64,000 nt of DNA, from assembly GCA_945865815.1 (NCBI GenBank), contig CAMBFR010000004.1, forward strand, positions 1 through 64,000, given 5' to 3'. This document shows positions 46,531 to 54,532 of this stretch, one piece after another. How positions within the stretch are numbered: the stretch's first letter is position 1; each line of letters opens with the position of its first letter. Made by a program: the position numbers and the translations under genes. Below the pieces are notes generated by a model. It was given only the letters and a program-made list of their open reading frames with translations, did no database searches and was not told where the DNA came from. This DNA comes from Candidatus Sulfopaludibacter sp. SbA3 (GTDB taxonomy: Bacteria; Acidobacteriota; Terriglobia; 20CM-2-55-15).

Positions 46531-48025
46531 GGTTTTCCCCCTTGCCCGGACGCACAACCCGAGCAGCAAGCATTTCCAGTCGAATGGCGAGTTGCTCGGG
46601 CGGTTGCCGCTTCATCCAACTCATCATGAAATCCCGAGCTGAGTTCTTTCCTGCGCGTACGGCCCAGCGGAGTGCACGGGCTCCACCGTGTTGGGCAGAG
46701 GCGCTTCCCTTCTCTCTGAGAGTCGGGGCAGGACGGGTGCCCCGGTCGAACTGCTCATTGAGGTATTGAGCGCCGTCGGGTTTGCGCTGAGCTGTCTGAG
46801 CGAGGGTCCTGATCCAACCCCATTGTGCGTTTCGGAGCTTGAAGTGGGCAAAGTCGTTAGCATCTCTTGTGATTTCCAGCAAGGCTTCTTCGCGGCTGCG
46901 AGTCTCACTGGCCCGCTGGTGAAGCCAGATTGCCAGCGGATCGATGATTGCCTTTTCGGTCGCAGTGGGTGGATCTCCTGGTTTCTCGAAGGTCACGCTT
47001 CTCAGTTTCAGCAAGGCAGGTTCGACATACACCTGCCCCAGACCATCCTGACGAAAGTCACCCACGCCGCTGCGAGTCGTCTCGACTACAGTCTGCCCTG
47101 AGACCTCAGGCGCCCTGTCGTTGCGCTCAAAAACCATCACAGACCCTGCGGCAATTACCTGCCGATCGAGGTCATGACGCCGGCGATGTCCGTTGAAAGG
47201 TGAGTATCGCCGTGTTCGAAGAAAAGTCCTTTTGAGATCGAGCGTCCATCCGTTGGGCAGCCCGAAGTCTGCCGCCTCCGGCAACAACCTCACCGCACCG
47301 GTATTCCTATTCCGAAGCGCAAGATCGGATGCGCACAGAAATATAGTGCGGTCTCCGTTGAACGAGCGTTCCATCGGAGCGGTTTCCGAGATCTGTACAC
47401 GTTCAATACTCACTTCTCCAAACTCTGCCGACCGAGAACGCCCGATGAAGATCGGCCTGCCCATCAGTGCGGCTTCGATGTTGTGAAGATGCTGGATATC
47501 CTCCGCATCAACCCTCGCGACGAAAGTCTGACCACCTGCCAAGGACTCGATGCCGAACAGCAAACCTTCCCGCGCCTTTCCGTGCTCGTCTACGGATGTG
47601 CGCATCGTTGAGCGGCGATCGCGGCTAAGAGTGCGCACCGAACGGACAGTGTCTCCCGCCGCGTCCAATACCCAGCCCGACCGGTACTGTTCATACTGCG
47701 TCGTCGATTCTCTGTCGACTAAGGCGAGAGTCACATCAGGCGCGTCTTCTTCGGCGCGTTTCTCTCGATGAAAAGCGAGCGGAGCAGGAATCGCGGGAAC
47801 CCCATCCAGCTCGGGCACGCCGTTGCCAAAACGAACCGCGCCGGAATGGAACATTGCAAAAGCGTCCTCTCTGCTGAGCCCCTCCCGGTAGAGTTGCTCG
47901 GCTGCCGCGCCAAGAAGTGCGGCCCCAGGGATGTAGTCCAGTGAGGATGCGCCGCCCACACTCGCATTTCGCTCCGTCAGGACGACGTCGCTCTTTAGGG
48001 TAATCTTCAGCGTCATAGAGGTCAT
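46523..48025 (-). CDS. csx10: Csx10-like RAMP protein (Cas5-like)
   Basis: The 500-residue protein starts MTSMTLKITLKSDVVLTERNASVGGASSLDYIPGAALLGAAAEQLY. The pattern of a beta strand, a disordered loop and TSLDYIPGxALLGA is typical of Csx10 (TIGR02674). Csx10 is thought to hold the crRNA handle like Cas5. A further RAMP element is LMGRPIFIGRSRSAEFGEVSIERV (about 190). A helical C-terminal section (about 390-500) is reminiscent of a fused small subunit. ATGA couples it to the upstream Cas7 gene. Confidence 0.78.
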   Translation of the reverse strand: MTSMTLKITLKSDVVLTERNASVGGASSLDYIPGAALLGAAAEQLYREGLSREDAFAMFHSGAVRFGNGVPELDGVPAIPAPLAFHREKRAEEDAPDVTLALVDRESTTQYEQYRSGWVLDAAGDTVRSVRTLSRDRRSTMRTSVDEHGKAREGLLFGIESLAGGQTFVARVDAEDIQHLHNIEAALMGRPIFIGRSRSAEFGEVSIERVQISETAPMERSFNGDRTIFLCASDLALRNRNTGAVRLLPEAADFGLPNGWTLDLKRTFLRTRRYSPFNGHRRRHDLDRQVIAAGSVMVFERNDRAPEVSGQTVVETTRSGVGDFRQDGLGQVYVEPALLKLRSVTFEKPGDPPTATEKAIIDPLAIWLHQRASETRSREEALLEITRDANDFAHFKLRNAQWGWIRTLAQTAQRKPDGAQYLNEQFDRGTRPAPTLREKGSASAQHGGARALRWAVRAGKNSARDFMMSWMKRQPPEQLAIRLEMLAARVVRPGKGENRD

Positions 48026-48687
48026 GGCGTCACCAAGTGCGCATCGACTCGGCCGAAACCACGGTTACGGTGACTTCCCAAGGTGCGCAGAAAAAGCCTT
48101 ACGGATTCATCAATGGCGTCCCACGGCGTTGCATTACTGCCGGTGATGAAGGCGTGGAGGGTCATAGGCACGACCACTTCGATAGTTCGGAGGGTCTGGT
48201 CTTTGGCAATCCCGGTATCCCTGCAGATCGCGGTTTGGGAAACATACCCGTAGAGCTCGGGAGTAACTCTCGACTCGTCCTCTCTGTCACGCCAGCGAGC
48301 CCAACTGGACCAGTCGTCCTGCTCGTTGCGTGTTGCCCCAAGGTGGGCGCTTGAGAATCGCAGGTCACCCTTCTTAGTTCCGAAGCGTGCCTGCTCCAAG
48401 GCCCGTACCCGCTTGAACTCATTGTGCTCAGGTGATTCGCCCTGCTTGGGGGGCCCGGTCCCAAAGAGATCTTCCAACGTTGCTGAATCCAGAACGCCAG
48501 CCGCTGCTCCAACCCGGCATGCCTCACGCACCAAGCCCTTGACTGTACGGCCCGGCAGAAACGGCAGTTTGTCTTCCTTACCTTTCCGAACGACCGCGTC
48601 CGCGGTGACACCATCACCACGGCCCGTCCCGGGGTGCCACCAGGTCAGAAGGTTGAATGCCAGAGTTCGCTGAACGGATGGACTCAT
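48022..48687 (-). CDS. Csm3-like Cas7 backbone protein
   Basis: The 221-residue single-domain RAMP protein has LPFLPGRTVKGLVREACRVG (about 45, the glycine loop and helix), a central KKGDLRFSSAHLG segment with the aspartate position used by Csm3/Cmr4 to cut target RNA, and LRTLGSHRNRGFGRVDAHL at the end. It likely polymerises along the crRNA and cleaves target at 6-nt steps. It is preceded by GGAGGAC and overlaps cas10 by ATGA. Confidence 0.82.
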   Translation of the reverse strand: MSPSVQRTLAFNLLTWWHPGTGRGDGVTADAVVRKGKEDKLPFLPGRTVKGLVREACRVGAAAGVLDSATLEDLFGTGPPKQGESPEHNEFKRVRALEQARFGTKKGDLRFSSAHLGATRNEQDDWSSWARWRDREDESRVTPELYGYVSQTAICRDTGIAKDQTLRTIEVVVPMTLHAFITGSNATPWDAIDESVRLFLRTLGSHRNRGFGRVDAHLVTP

Positions 48688-49592
48688 GTCGTCCTCCAAA
48701 GGCGTAAGTCACCGGTGCGCTTTTCAGATTGCAGATTGATCCACATCAACGCGTCCGGAATGGGAGTTCGCATATCACTCCAGCCGGTCTGAACGCCAAC
48801 GTCAAGATCTTGAAGAGCCCTATCAAAGTGTTCCATGGCTCCCTCGTCTGCAACCTCCCTTAGCCGTTGCCATCGTGCTTTCGCCCTCGTCTCGGACACT
48901 CGGCATTCACCAACCCAGTTGCGAAGCGCTCCACGAGGCAGGTTGCTCGCTGCGGCGCACAAGGTATCCAGCTTCGGAAGGTGTTCCAAAAGCCACGGTC
49001 CATGAGCGAGTACGTGATCACTTCCGCATTTGAGCTCGGAATCTCTGATCTCCTTCCATTTCAAGTCCGCATCGGCGGTGGTAACGCGATGGAACAGCAG
49101 ACCGCTCCTCTCGCGGCCAAGTTCTTTCTTTGTGGCTCTGCAGAGATCCTCCGCAAGTGCGTGGGCTTGCGCGAAAGGCCACCCGGACTTCACGAGCGCT
49201 ATCCCCGCGCTTGCCGTAATCCCCCTGGTTTCGGGATGTTTGTCTGCCTTCATCCTGAAATCGCGAAGATAGAACTCCGCAAACGGTATTGCAAATTTTC
49301 CATGCACAATGACCGTCAGGTCGTCGCCGCCCAGAACGATAGCGCGAGCCTGTATCCACTGAGCATCGTCTGATTCCGGATGATTCACCAAGGCGTCAAA
49401 GGCGGCTTTTGCCGCGCTCTCCGTGACGGTGCGCAGGGAAGCAGAAAATTTCTTTAACCCTGCGAGATCATTCCCATACTTCAGCACATGCTGGCCGACT
49501 CCGTTACCGTCGATGTGAATGACGGCAATGTATCCCTCGTCGAAGAGGTCGGCATCTTCGATAAATTTTCGATTCTCACTCGGTGGAAGCAA
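48684..49592 (-). CDS. cas10: Cas10, C-terminal part with GGDD palm (split by an in-frame TAG)
   Basis: This part is 302 residues. AVIHIDGNGVGQHVLKYG (about 22-40) and IVLGGDDLTVIVHG (about 85-98) are the two metal-binding strands of the Cas10 cyclase palm, and GGDD is intact, so it should be able to make cyclic oligoadenylates from ATP. It is in the same frame as the N-terminal part at 49596-50081, separated only by TAG and one codon (ATT). The TTG start used by the ORF track has no suitably placed ribosome-binding site. I therefore read 48684-50081 as one 465-residue Cas10 gene interrupted by an amber codon. The C-terminal ~100 residues are helical (D4-like). Confidence 0.82.
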   Translation of the reverse strand: MLPPSENRKFIEDADLFDEGYIAVIHIDGNGVGQHVLKYGNDLAGLKKFSASLRTVTESAAKAAFDALVNHPESDDAQWIQARAIVLGGDDLTVIVHGKFAIPFAEFYLRDFRMKADKHPETRGITASAGIALVKSGWPFAQAHALAEDLCRATKKELGRERSGLLFHRVTTADADLKWKEIRDSELKCGSDHVLAHGPWLLEHLPKLDTLCAAASNLPRGALRNWVGECRVSETRAKARWQRLREVADEGAMEHFDRALQDLDVGVQTGWSDMRTPIPDALMWINLQSEKRTGDLRLWRTT

Positions 49593-49595
49593 AAT

Positions 49596-50081
49596 CTAAC
49601 GCAGCGAATCTCCGTCCCTTTTGAAGCTTGCAAGCTTCTCTCGCACGATCCGATCTTCGAGCCCGTCCTTCTCTCCTATCCGCACTGCAGGGAGACCCGT
49701 TCGACCGCTGCGGTTGGCCAGCGGACCAGCAACCGGCAGATCGGGAGTTAGGACGTTCCGTGCATCGCCAAGCTTCGGATAGACGTCCCTCATGTTCTCG
49801 GCCCATGCCTGCACAATCTGAAGCCCCGGAGCACGCTGGGATACAAAAAAAGGCCAATGGTTTGCAAATGCCTGGAGATTCTCGGCTCTATCGAAGAGCA
49901 TCGTCGCGCCTCCTGCGGCCGCAAAACATTCTTTTGCGTGACATTGTCCCGCAAGCTCCTGAATCTCTTTGTCGAGCTTGACGATGATATTGCTGCCGCC
50001 GCAGAGCTCGCGCAGGCGGTCGGACTGGAGAATCCAAGCCTGAATACCCTTTGCTTCCGTTCGGTAAAAGAAATCAGCCAT
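49596..50081 (-). CDS. cas10: Cas10, N-terminal part (ends at an in-frame TAG)
   Basis: The 161-residue part begins MADFFYRTEAKGIQAWILQSDRLRELCGGSNIIV, the start of HD-less Cas10 and Cmr2-type proteins (KGIQ.YI..SDRLRE..GGS). No HD nuclease domain precedes it; only 143 nt separate it from cas6. It contains a beta strand ECFAAAGGATMLFDRAENLQAF that belongs to the first palm-like domain. It stops at TAG (49596-49598), after which the reading continues in frame. GAGGG lies near the ATG. It is first in the effector operon. Confidence 0.78.
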   Translation of the reverse strand: MADFFYRTEAKGIQAWILQSDRLRELCGGSNIIVKLDKEIQELAGQCHAKECFAAAGGATMLFDRAENLQAFANHWPFFVSQRAPGLQIVQAWAENMRDVYPKLGDARNVLTPDLPVAGPLANRSGRTGLPAVRIGEKDGLEDRIVREKLASFKRDGDSLR

Positions 50082-50224
50082 TAGCCCTCACAAGGTTTTC
50101 GGAACCATAGGATGAAACGCTTTGGCTTCGTGAACGCGTTCGAGCCGTTCGGATTCCGATGACTCCACATCCCTGACGACATAAACTTCCGTCGGTGTAG
50201 AGTTCTTACAAATAGGACGCAAGA
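50082..50224. promoter_or_regulatory. divergent promoter region of the CRISPR island
   Basis: This 143-nt gap separates the effector operon (minus) from the cas6-RT-cas1-cas2 operon (plus). On the plus strand TAGAGT or TACAAA just upstream of cas6 could be a -10; on the minus strand TATGGT could serve cas10. No clear -35 is visible on either side, so a regulator may be needed. Confidence 0.45.
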
Positions 50225-51103
50225 ATGTTCGTCAGTCTAGCCGCAGAAGTTGAGATCTTGCAAGAGACAGTCATTCCTCTCGCACATGGCGAGGCCATGC
50301 ATGCGGAATTCTTACGCCGTGTGGCGAACCTCGATCCGGCGGTTGCGACCCACCTTCACGGAGAGGCAGATGGGAGACCACGCCCCTATACGCTATCCGG
50401 ACTTCAGGTCGAACAGCCGGTCGTTAGAGATGGACGGGTCTCTCTGCGAACAGGAGACAGGGCGTGGTTCCGTCTAACCGCGATGGGGGAGTTGCCGTGT
50501 CAGGCGCTTCTGGCAATGTCGGAGTCTACGGATCGGTGGCTTATCCGGGGCAGGGGGTTCGAGAGTGAGGCTCACGTACGGCGATGGTGCGCGCACGCTG
50601 AAGAGCATCCCTGGGCAGGAATGGTAAGCACGAAAGAGTTGCAGGAATCTGCATGGGCGGCGGCGGAATCTGAACCGAAGGGATCGCTTCTAGTCTTTCA
50701 CAGTGCGACGGCGTTTGAAGAGTCGGATAAGGGATGGGCCTCCGGGATGCCGCTGCCGGTGCCCCGTCTGGTGTTTGGAAGTCTGAGGCGGCGGGCGCTC
50801 GAATGCACGTCTTTCGGTGAGCCGGCCAACGCGGCAGAACTCATCGAAAGGCACATTGCTCTCGGCCGGTTTGGGCCACTCTTGTCGCAGATACTCTTCT
50901 TCGAAAAGCACAGGTTTCAGCGGTCCGGGTTTACCGGAGAATGCGAGTTTCGTTTTGACCGCGAATTGCCTGAGCCGATTCGGGTCTGGTTTCACCTGCT
51001 CGCGAATCTGGCCTTCTATAGCGGTGTTGGCCGGGAGACCAGTTGGGGCATGGGACAGATCCGCCGCGAACCTGAGGACAAGTTTTCCTATCGCGGTCCG
51101 TAA
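50225..51103 (+). CDS. cas6: CRISPR repeat endoribonuclease Cas6
   Basis: The 292-residue protein has an N-terminal HGEAMHAEFLRRVANLDPAVATHLHGE (about 20-47), which matches the Cas6 L-alpha region and carries candidate catalytic histidines. The C-terminal loop SGVGRETSWGMGQIR (about 265-280) is the Cas6 glycine-rich motif. It cuts pre-crRNA inside the repeat; the GCGG-GCAA-CCGC hairpin of this array ends 8 nt before the spacer, exactly the expected cut site. It is first in the plus-strand operon and divergent from cas10. Confidence 0.85.
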   Translation: MFVSLAAEVEILQETVIPLAHGEAMHAEFLRRVANLDPAVATHLHGEADGRPRPYTLSGLQVEQPVVRDGRVSLRTGDRAWFRLTAMGELPCQALLAMSESTDRWLIRGRGFESEAHVRRWCAHAEEHPWAGMVSTKELQESAWAAAESEPKGSLLVFHSATAFEESDKGWASGMPLPVPRLVFGSLRRRALECTSFGEPANAAELIERHIALGRFGPLLSQILFFEKHRFQRSGFTGECEFRFDRELPEPIRVWFHLLANLAFYSGVGRETSWGMGQIRREPEDKFSYRGP

Positions 51104-51150
51104 GAACTCGGGTGAATCACGCGTTATCTCTATATAGAAGGGAGATGCAC

Positions 51151-51714
51151 GTGGACGATTCATCGAACAACAACCAATCGGCGCTGGACCGGCTGCGAGG
51201 CGGGGACGACGTTCAGGACGATTCCTCGGAAACGGGGCTGGAGCGGGCCAACCAGGAACTGCAGGTACGGGCCGATCCGAGGCGCGTAACGCCCGGAAAG
51301 ATTGTCTGGCCGTGGTCGCGCGAGGCGCGGGCCCGTTCGGCGGCCCGGGACTTGAGTGTCGAAGCGCAGTTGGATATTTTCAAGGACGATCTCCGCGCCA
51401 TTCGGATCGCGCGCGAAGTGCTCAGCCGGGCGGCGACGATGCGGGCCGTTCAGGCGGCAGAGACGGCCATCTTCGAGATTCGGTGCCTCGGTGAGAGCGC
51501 GCGTTTCGCTGTCGTGAACCGCACGCACCTCGAGATGACGCGGCAGTTTCTTTTGCAGCTCGAAACGATCGAAGGATTTCGCGGACGCGTCACACCGGAA
51601 ATTCTCGACGCGCTGAAGGAACGGGCCCTGTCCGAGTTTTCCACGCGAATGAACCGGGCGTCGAAGTCGGACTTCGAATTCTCGAAGGACGACATTCTCA
51701 AGATCAAACCCTGA
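51151..51714 (+). CDS. unknown helical protein between cas6 and RT
   Basis: From GTG 51151 (GGGAG six bases upstream) the protein has 187 residues; ATG 51145 is an alternative. Residues 1-35 are polar and probably disordered (DDSSNNNQSALDRLRGGDDVQDD). The rest is nearly all helix (ARDLSVEAQLDIFKDDLRAIRIAREVLSRAATMRAVQAAE...). I do not recognise a family. Its fixed place between cas6 and the RT, 11 nt before the RT start, suggests a role in spacer acquisition from RNA, or a small-subunit-like role. Confidence 0.55.
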   Translation: MDDSSNNNQSALDRLRGGDDVQDDSSETGLERANQELQVRADPRRVTPGKIVWPWSREARARSAARDLSVEAQLDIFKDDLRAIRIAREVLSRAATMRAVQAAETAIFEIRCLGESARFAVVNRTHLEMTRQFLLQLETIEGFRGRVTPEILDALKERALSEFSTRMNRASKSDFEFSKDDILKIKP

Positions 51715-51725
51715 GCGGCGCAGCA

Positions 51726-52865
51726 ATGACAGACCTTCTCAAGATTGCGGGAATGGCTGAGGTCCCCGGCGTCGTCTTGGCAACCGAACTTGACCTCCGC
51801 GGCGCGTGGGAGCGGGTTCACAAGAAGGCCGGAATGCCGGGCGCGGACGGCGTTACGACCAGCCGTTTCGGCCGCTCGGCCGAAACCGCCTTCAGCAATC
51901 TCGAAGCAGATCTCGCAAACGGACGGTACCGGCCGTTGCCGCTTCGAATGGCGCAGCTTGAAAAGAAGGCCGGAGGCGGCCTGCGGCTTCTTCTGGTTCC
52001 GCCGGTGGTGGACCGTGTGGCGCAAACCGCCGCGGCGCAATGGCTCGGCAGGAAGTGGAACCCCGCCTTCGATCAGGCCAGCTATGCCTATCGCCCGGGC
52101 ATGGGTGTCCGCGATGCTCTCCACCGGCTTGGCGAGTTACGCGATCAAGGATTCCGTTGGATTCTCGACGCGGACCTCCGGTCCTTTTTCGATTCGATCG
52201 ATCACGATCTTCTCCTGGCCCGGCTGCGGCGCTGCCTCGGAGAGCGTTCGCCGATGGCCGGATGGATACAGTCCTGGATCCGCGCCACCGTGTGGGACGG
52301 CGCCGAGCTGTTGTGCGTGGAGCGCGGCGTCCCGCAGGGCTCGCCGCTGTCCCCGATCCTCGCGAACTTCTACCTGCACGAATTCGACGCGCGAATGCGC
52401 GCGGCAAAGATGCATCTCATCCGGTATGCCGACGACTTCCTTCTGCTGGCGCGAACCCCGTTCGAACTGGAGGAAGCGCGGACGCTCGCAAAGGACGTCT
52501 TGAAGGACTTGAATCTCGAACTGAACGACGAGAAAACGCGGACGGTGACCTTCGAGAGCTGCTTTCGGTTTCTTGGAGCGGAGCTGCAGAAGGACTCGAT
52601 CCTGTTGCCGTTCGAAAAGAGAAAAGAACCGAAGCGCCCTGCCTACATCGCGCCGGTCATGCCGCCCGCCCTGCTGCGGGCGTTTCGGGCCGGGGATTTG
52701 AAGGCGTCACGGCCACTGGTCTGGAACGGATCGGCCGGAAGGATGCGCGGACCGGAACCGGCGCCGCCGGCGCCACCGCAACGTTCGAAACCGAAGGCGC
52801 ACGAAGTTCTGGCGGGCGCGACGCGCACGGCTTCGTTGAGCTTGTTGAAAGGGAGTGGGAGATGA
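51726..52865 (+). CDS. CRISPR-associated reverse transcriptase
   Basis: The 379-residue protein has RT motifs in order: GADGVTT (about 38), YRPLPLRM, ILDADLRSFFDSIDHDLL (motif A, about 145), GVPQGSPLSPILANFYLHEFD (about 200), RYADDFLLLA (catalytic YADD, about 240), LNLELNDEKTR and FRFLGAEL. No maturase domain X or endonuclease follows, so it is not an intron protein; the C-terminus is Pro/Ala-rich. Such RTs act with Cas1-Cas2 to copy RNA into spacers. It overlaps cas1 by ATGA. The RT and Cas1 are usually fused in type III systems; here they are separate. Confidence 0.88.
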   Translation: MTDLLKIAGMAEVPGVVLATELDLRGAWERVHKKAGMPGADGVTTSRFGRSAETAFSNLEADLANGRYRPLPLRMAQLEKKAGGGLRLLLVPPVVDRVAQTAAAQWLGRKWNPAFDQASYAYRPGMGVRDALHRLGELRDQGFRWILDADLRSFFDSIDHDLLLARLRRCLGERSPMAGWIQSWIRATVWDGAELLCVERGVPQGSPLSPILANFYLHEFDARMRAAKMHLIRYADDFLLLARTPFELEEARTLAKDVLKDLNLELNDEKTRTVTFESCFRFLGAELQKDSILLPFEKRKEPKRPAYIAPVMPPALLRAFRAGDLKASRPLVWNGSAGRMRGPEPAPPAPPQRSKPKAHEVLAGATRTASLSLLKGSGR

Positions 52866-54028
52866 GCCGGGAAGAGACTTCATTGGTGGTGAATCTTGCG
52901 GCTGGAGAAGGCTTCGGGCCGCATGAGGAAAACCTCCGTCTGCGGCGTCTTCAGGCGGTGGACGCCGCCGTGCGCGGCAGCTTGGGAAGCGCGAACACGC
53001 GATTCCTGCACATCACAGAGCAGGGATCCATGCTTCGCCGCTCGGGCGAACGCGTGGTCGTGACGAAGGAGGACGCCAGGCTGCTGGAGATTCCGTTGAT
53101 CAAACTGCAGGGAATCCTCCTGTATGGGAATGTTCAGGTCACAACGCAGTGCATCGGCAGTCTGCTCGAAGAAGGCGTGTGGGTCAGCTTCCTGTCGCGT
53201 GGCGGCAGGTATCGCGGCCGGTTGCAGCCGCCGCACGAGCGCGGAGGCCGGTTGCGGCAAATGCAGTGGCATCGCTCCAAAGACGCGGCGTTCTGCCTCC
53301 GGTTCGCGCAGGCCGTGGTGCGGGGCAAGATCCTCGGGCAGAAGCTGGTCGCCGCGGCGTATGCCAAGAACTATCTGGCGGAGACTCTCGGTGAGGGACA
53401 TACCGTTCTGCGGGATTCGCTGGAGCGGGTCGACTCCGTGCAGAGCCTGGACGAATTGCGCGGGGTGGAAGGCAATGCCAGCCGCGCGTACTTCGATTTG
53501 TTCCGGCGGTGGAACCGGTCCGAGCTGCCATTCGAAGGGCGCCACAAGCGAACGGCGTCCGATCCCATCAACGCGCTGCTGAACCTGGGCTACACGCTGC
53601 TCACGAGAGAGCTGGAAGGATTGATCGAGTCCGCCGGCTTCGATCCAACCGTCGGCTTCTATCATCAGCCCGACGACGACCGGCCGTCACTCGCATGTGA
53701 CTGGGTCGAAGAATTCCGGCACGTGGTCGTGGACCGGTTGGTCTTGAGGCTCATCAACACCGGAAGCATTCAGGCCAGCCACTTTGAGGTTCATGAAGAC
53801 AAGGGCGGGATTCGTATCCGGCCCGAGGGACTTCGCAAGTTTCTCGTGGCGTATGAGAAAACCGTGATTGGCGCGGAGAGCGAAGAGAAGCAGGCCTTGA
53901 GGTTTCGAGCTGTCTTCCTCAACCGCCTGGCGGCGTTGCTGGACTCCGTGACGCGCGCGGCCGGGCCCTACCGGACGCATCTCGAAATGGCAGAGGAAAA
54001 TGCGGCAGGCGTCCGATGCTCTACATAG
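52862..54028 (+). CDS. cas1: CRISPR integrase Cas1
   Basis: From ATG 52862, overlapping the RT stop, the protein has 388 residues. The beta domain starts with FLHITEQGSMLRRSGERVVV and IPLIKLQGILLYGNVQVT, and the helical domain has GVEGNASRAYFDLF (catalytic Glu, about 205), GFYHQPDDDRPSLACDWVEEFRHVVVDRLV (about 265-295, catalytic His and Glu/Asp). It integrates spacers at the leader end of the array. The frame is open into the RT gene (to 52040), but this is an overlap artefact and not a fusion. An N-terminal extension of about 40 residues (SREETSLVVNLAAGEG) precedes the core. Confidence 0.92.
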   Translation: MSREETSLVVNLAAGEGFGPHEENLRLRRLQAVDAAVRGSLGSANTRFLHITEQGSMLRRSGERVVVTKEDARLLEIPLIKLQGILLYGNVQVTTQCIGSLLEEGVWVSFLSRGGRYRGRLQPPHERGGRLRQMQWHRSKDAAFCLRFAQAVVRGKILGQKLVAAAYAKNYLAETLGEGHTVLRDSLERVDSVQSLDELRGVEGNASRAYFDLFRRWNRSELPFEGRHKRTASDPINALLNLGYTLLTRELEGLIESAGFDPTVGFYHQPDDDRPSLACDWVEEFRHVVVDRLVLRLINTGSIQASHFEVHEDKGGIRIRPEGLRKFLVAYEKTVIGAESEEKQALRFRAVFLNRLAALLDSVTRAAGPYRTHLEMAEENAAGVRCST

Positions 54029-54291
54029 TTTGCTACGACATTTCTGATGACAGCGCAAGGACCCGAATGTCCGATAAGCTTCTGGATTTTGGCGTCCGCA
54101 TCCAGGAAAGCGTTTTCGAGTGCGTCCTCGATCCGTATTCGTACGTCCGTATGATGCAATCTTTGGACAAGGTTCAGATCGCCAAAACCGACCGGCTCCG
54201 CGTCTATAAGGTGTGCCAGACCTGCACGGAGGATATTCGCATCTATGGTCCCGGGGAAGTGACCTGTGACCCGGACTATTACCTGGTATGA
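54016..54291 (+). CDS. cas2: CRISPR-associated protein Cas2
   Basis: The 91-residue protein MLYIVCYDISDDSARTRMSDKLLDFGVRIQESVFECVL has the ferredoxin-like fold and the D (CYDISDD) position used as metal ligand. Cas2 bridges two Cas1 dimers and holds the prespacer. It overlaps cas1 by 13 nt and is followed by the leader and array. An EVTCDPDYYLV tail is typical. Confidence 0.92.
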   Translation: MLYIVCYDISDDSARTRMSDKLLDFGVRIQESVFECVLDPYSYVRMMQSLDKVQIAKTDRLRVYKVCQTCTEDIRIYGPGEVTCDPDYYLV

Positions 54292-54532
54292 CGGCAGATA
54301 CGGCCCAAAAGGAGCGATTCGCATGGAGGGTCAATCATTTATGGGGTTTCCGAAAATCGGCCTCCGATGGCCGAGGGTTACGCGGATGCTAAAACTCGCT
54401 CCGAATGAACAGTTTGTCGGGAAGGAAGTAGCGCTTGAGGTGTCCTGCGCCATATGGAACGAAAGCAACGAATGCGATGTACGGAAACCGGTGCTACAAT
54501 CCGTGTGCTTTCAAGGACGTGGAGACGCCGCT
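54292..54532 (+). promoter_or_regulatory. CRISPR leader
   Basis: This 241-nt gap lies between cas2 and the first repeat. It holds no convincing gene. GTGCTACAATCC contains a TACAAT at 54495-54500, a plausible -10 about 33 nt from the first repeat, but no good -35 is at the proper distance. It lies on the cas1-cas2 side, opposite the degenerate terminal repeat, so it should be the leader. Confidence 0.6.

Noticed and set aside
52040-52861. Long open extension upstream of cas1 in its frame, suggesting an RT-Cas1 fusion
   Set aside because: It lies in another frame over the RT gene, whose YADD and other motifs are in the RT frame; the Cas1 core starts after the ATGA overlap.
51726-52865. RT as part of a group II intron or retron
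   Set aside because: No maturase domain, no intron RNA or msr-msd-like structure, and it sits between cas6 and cas1.
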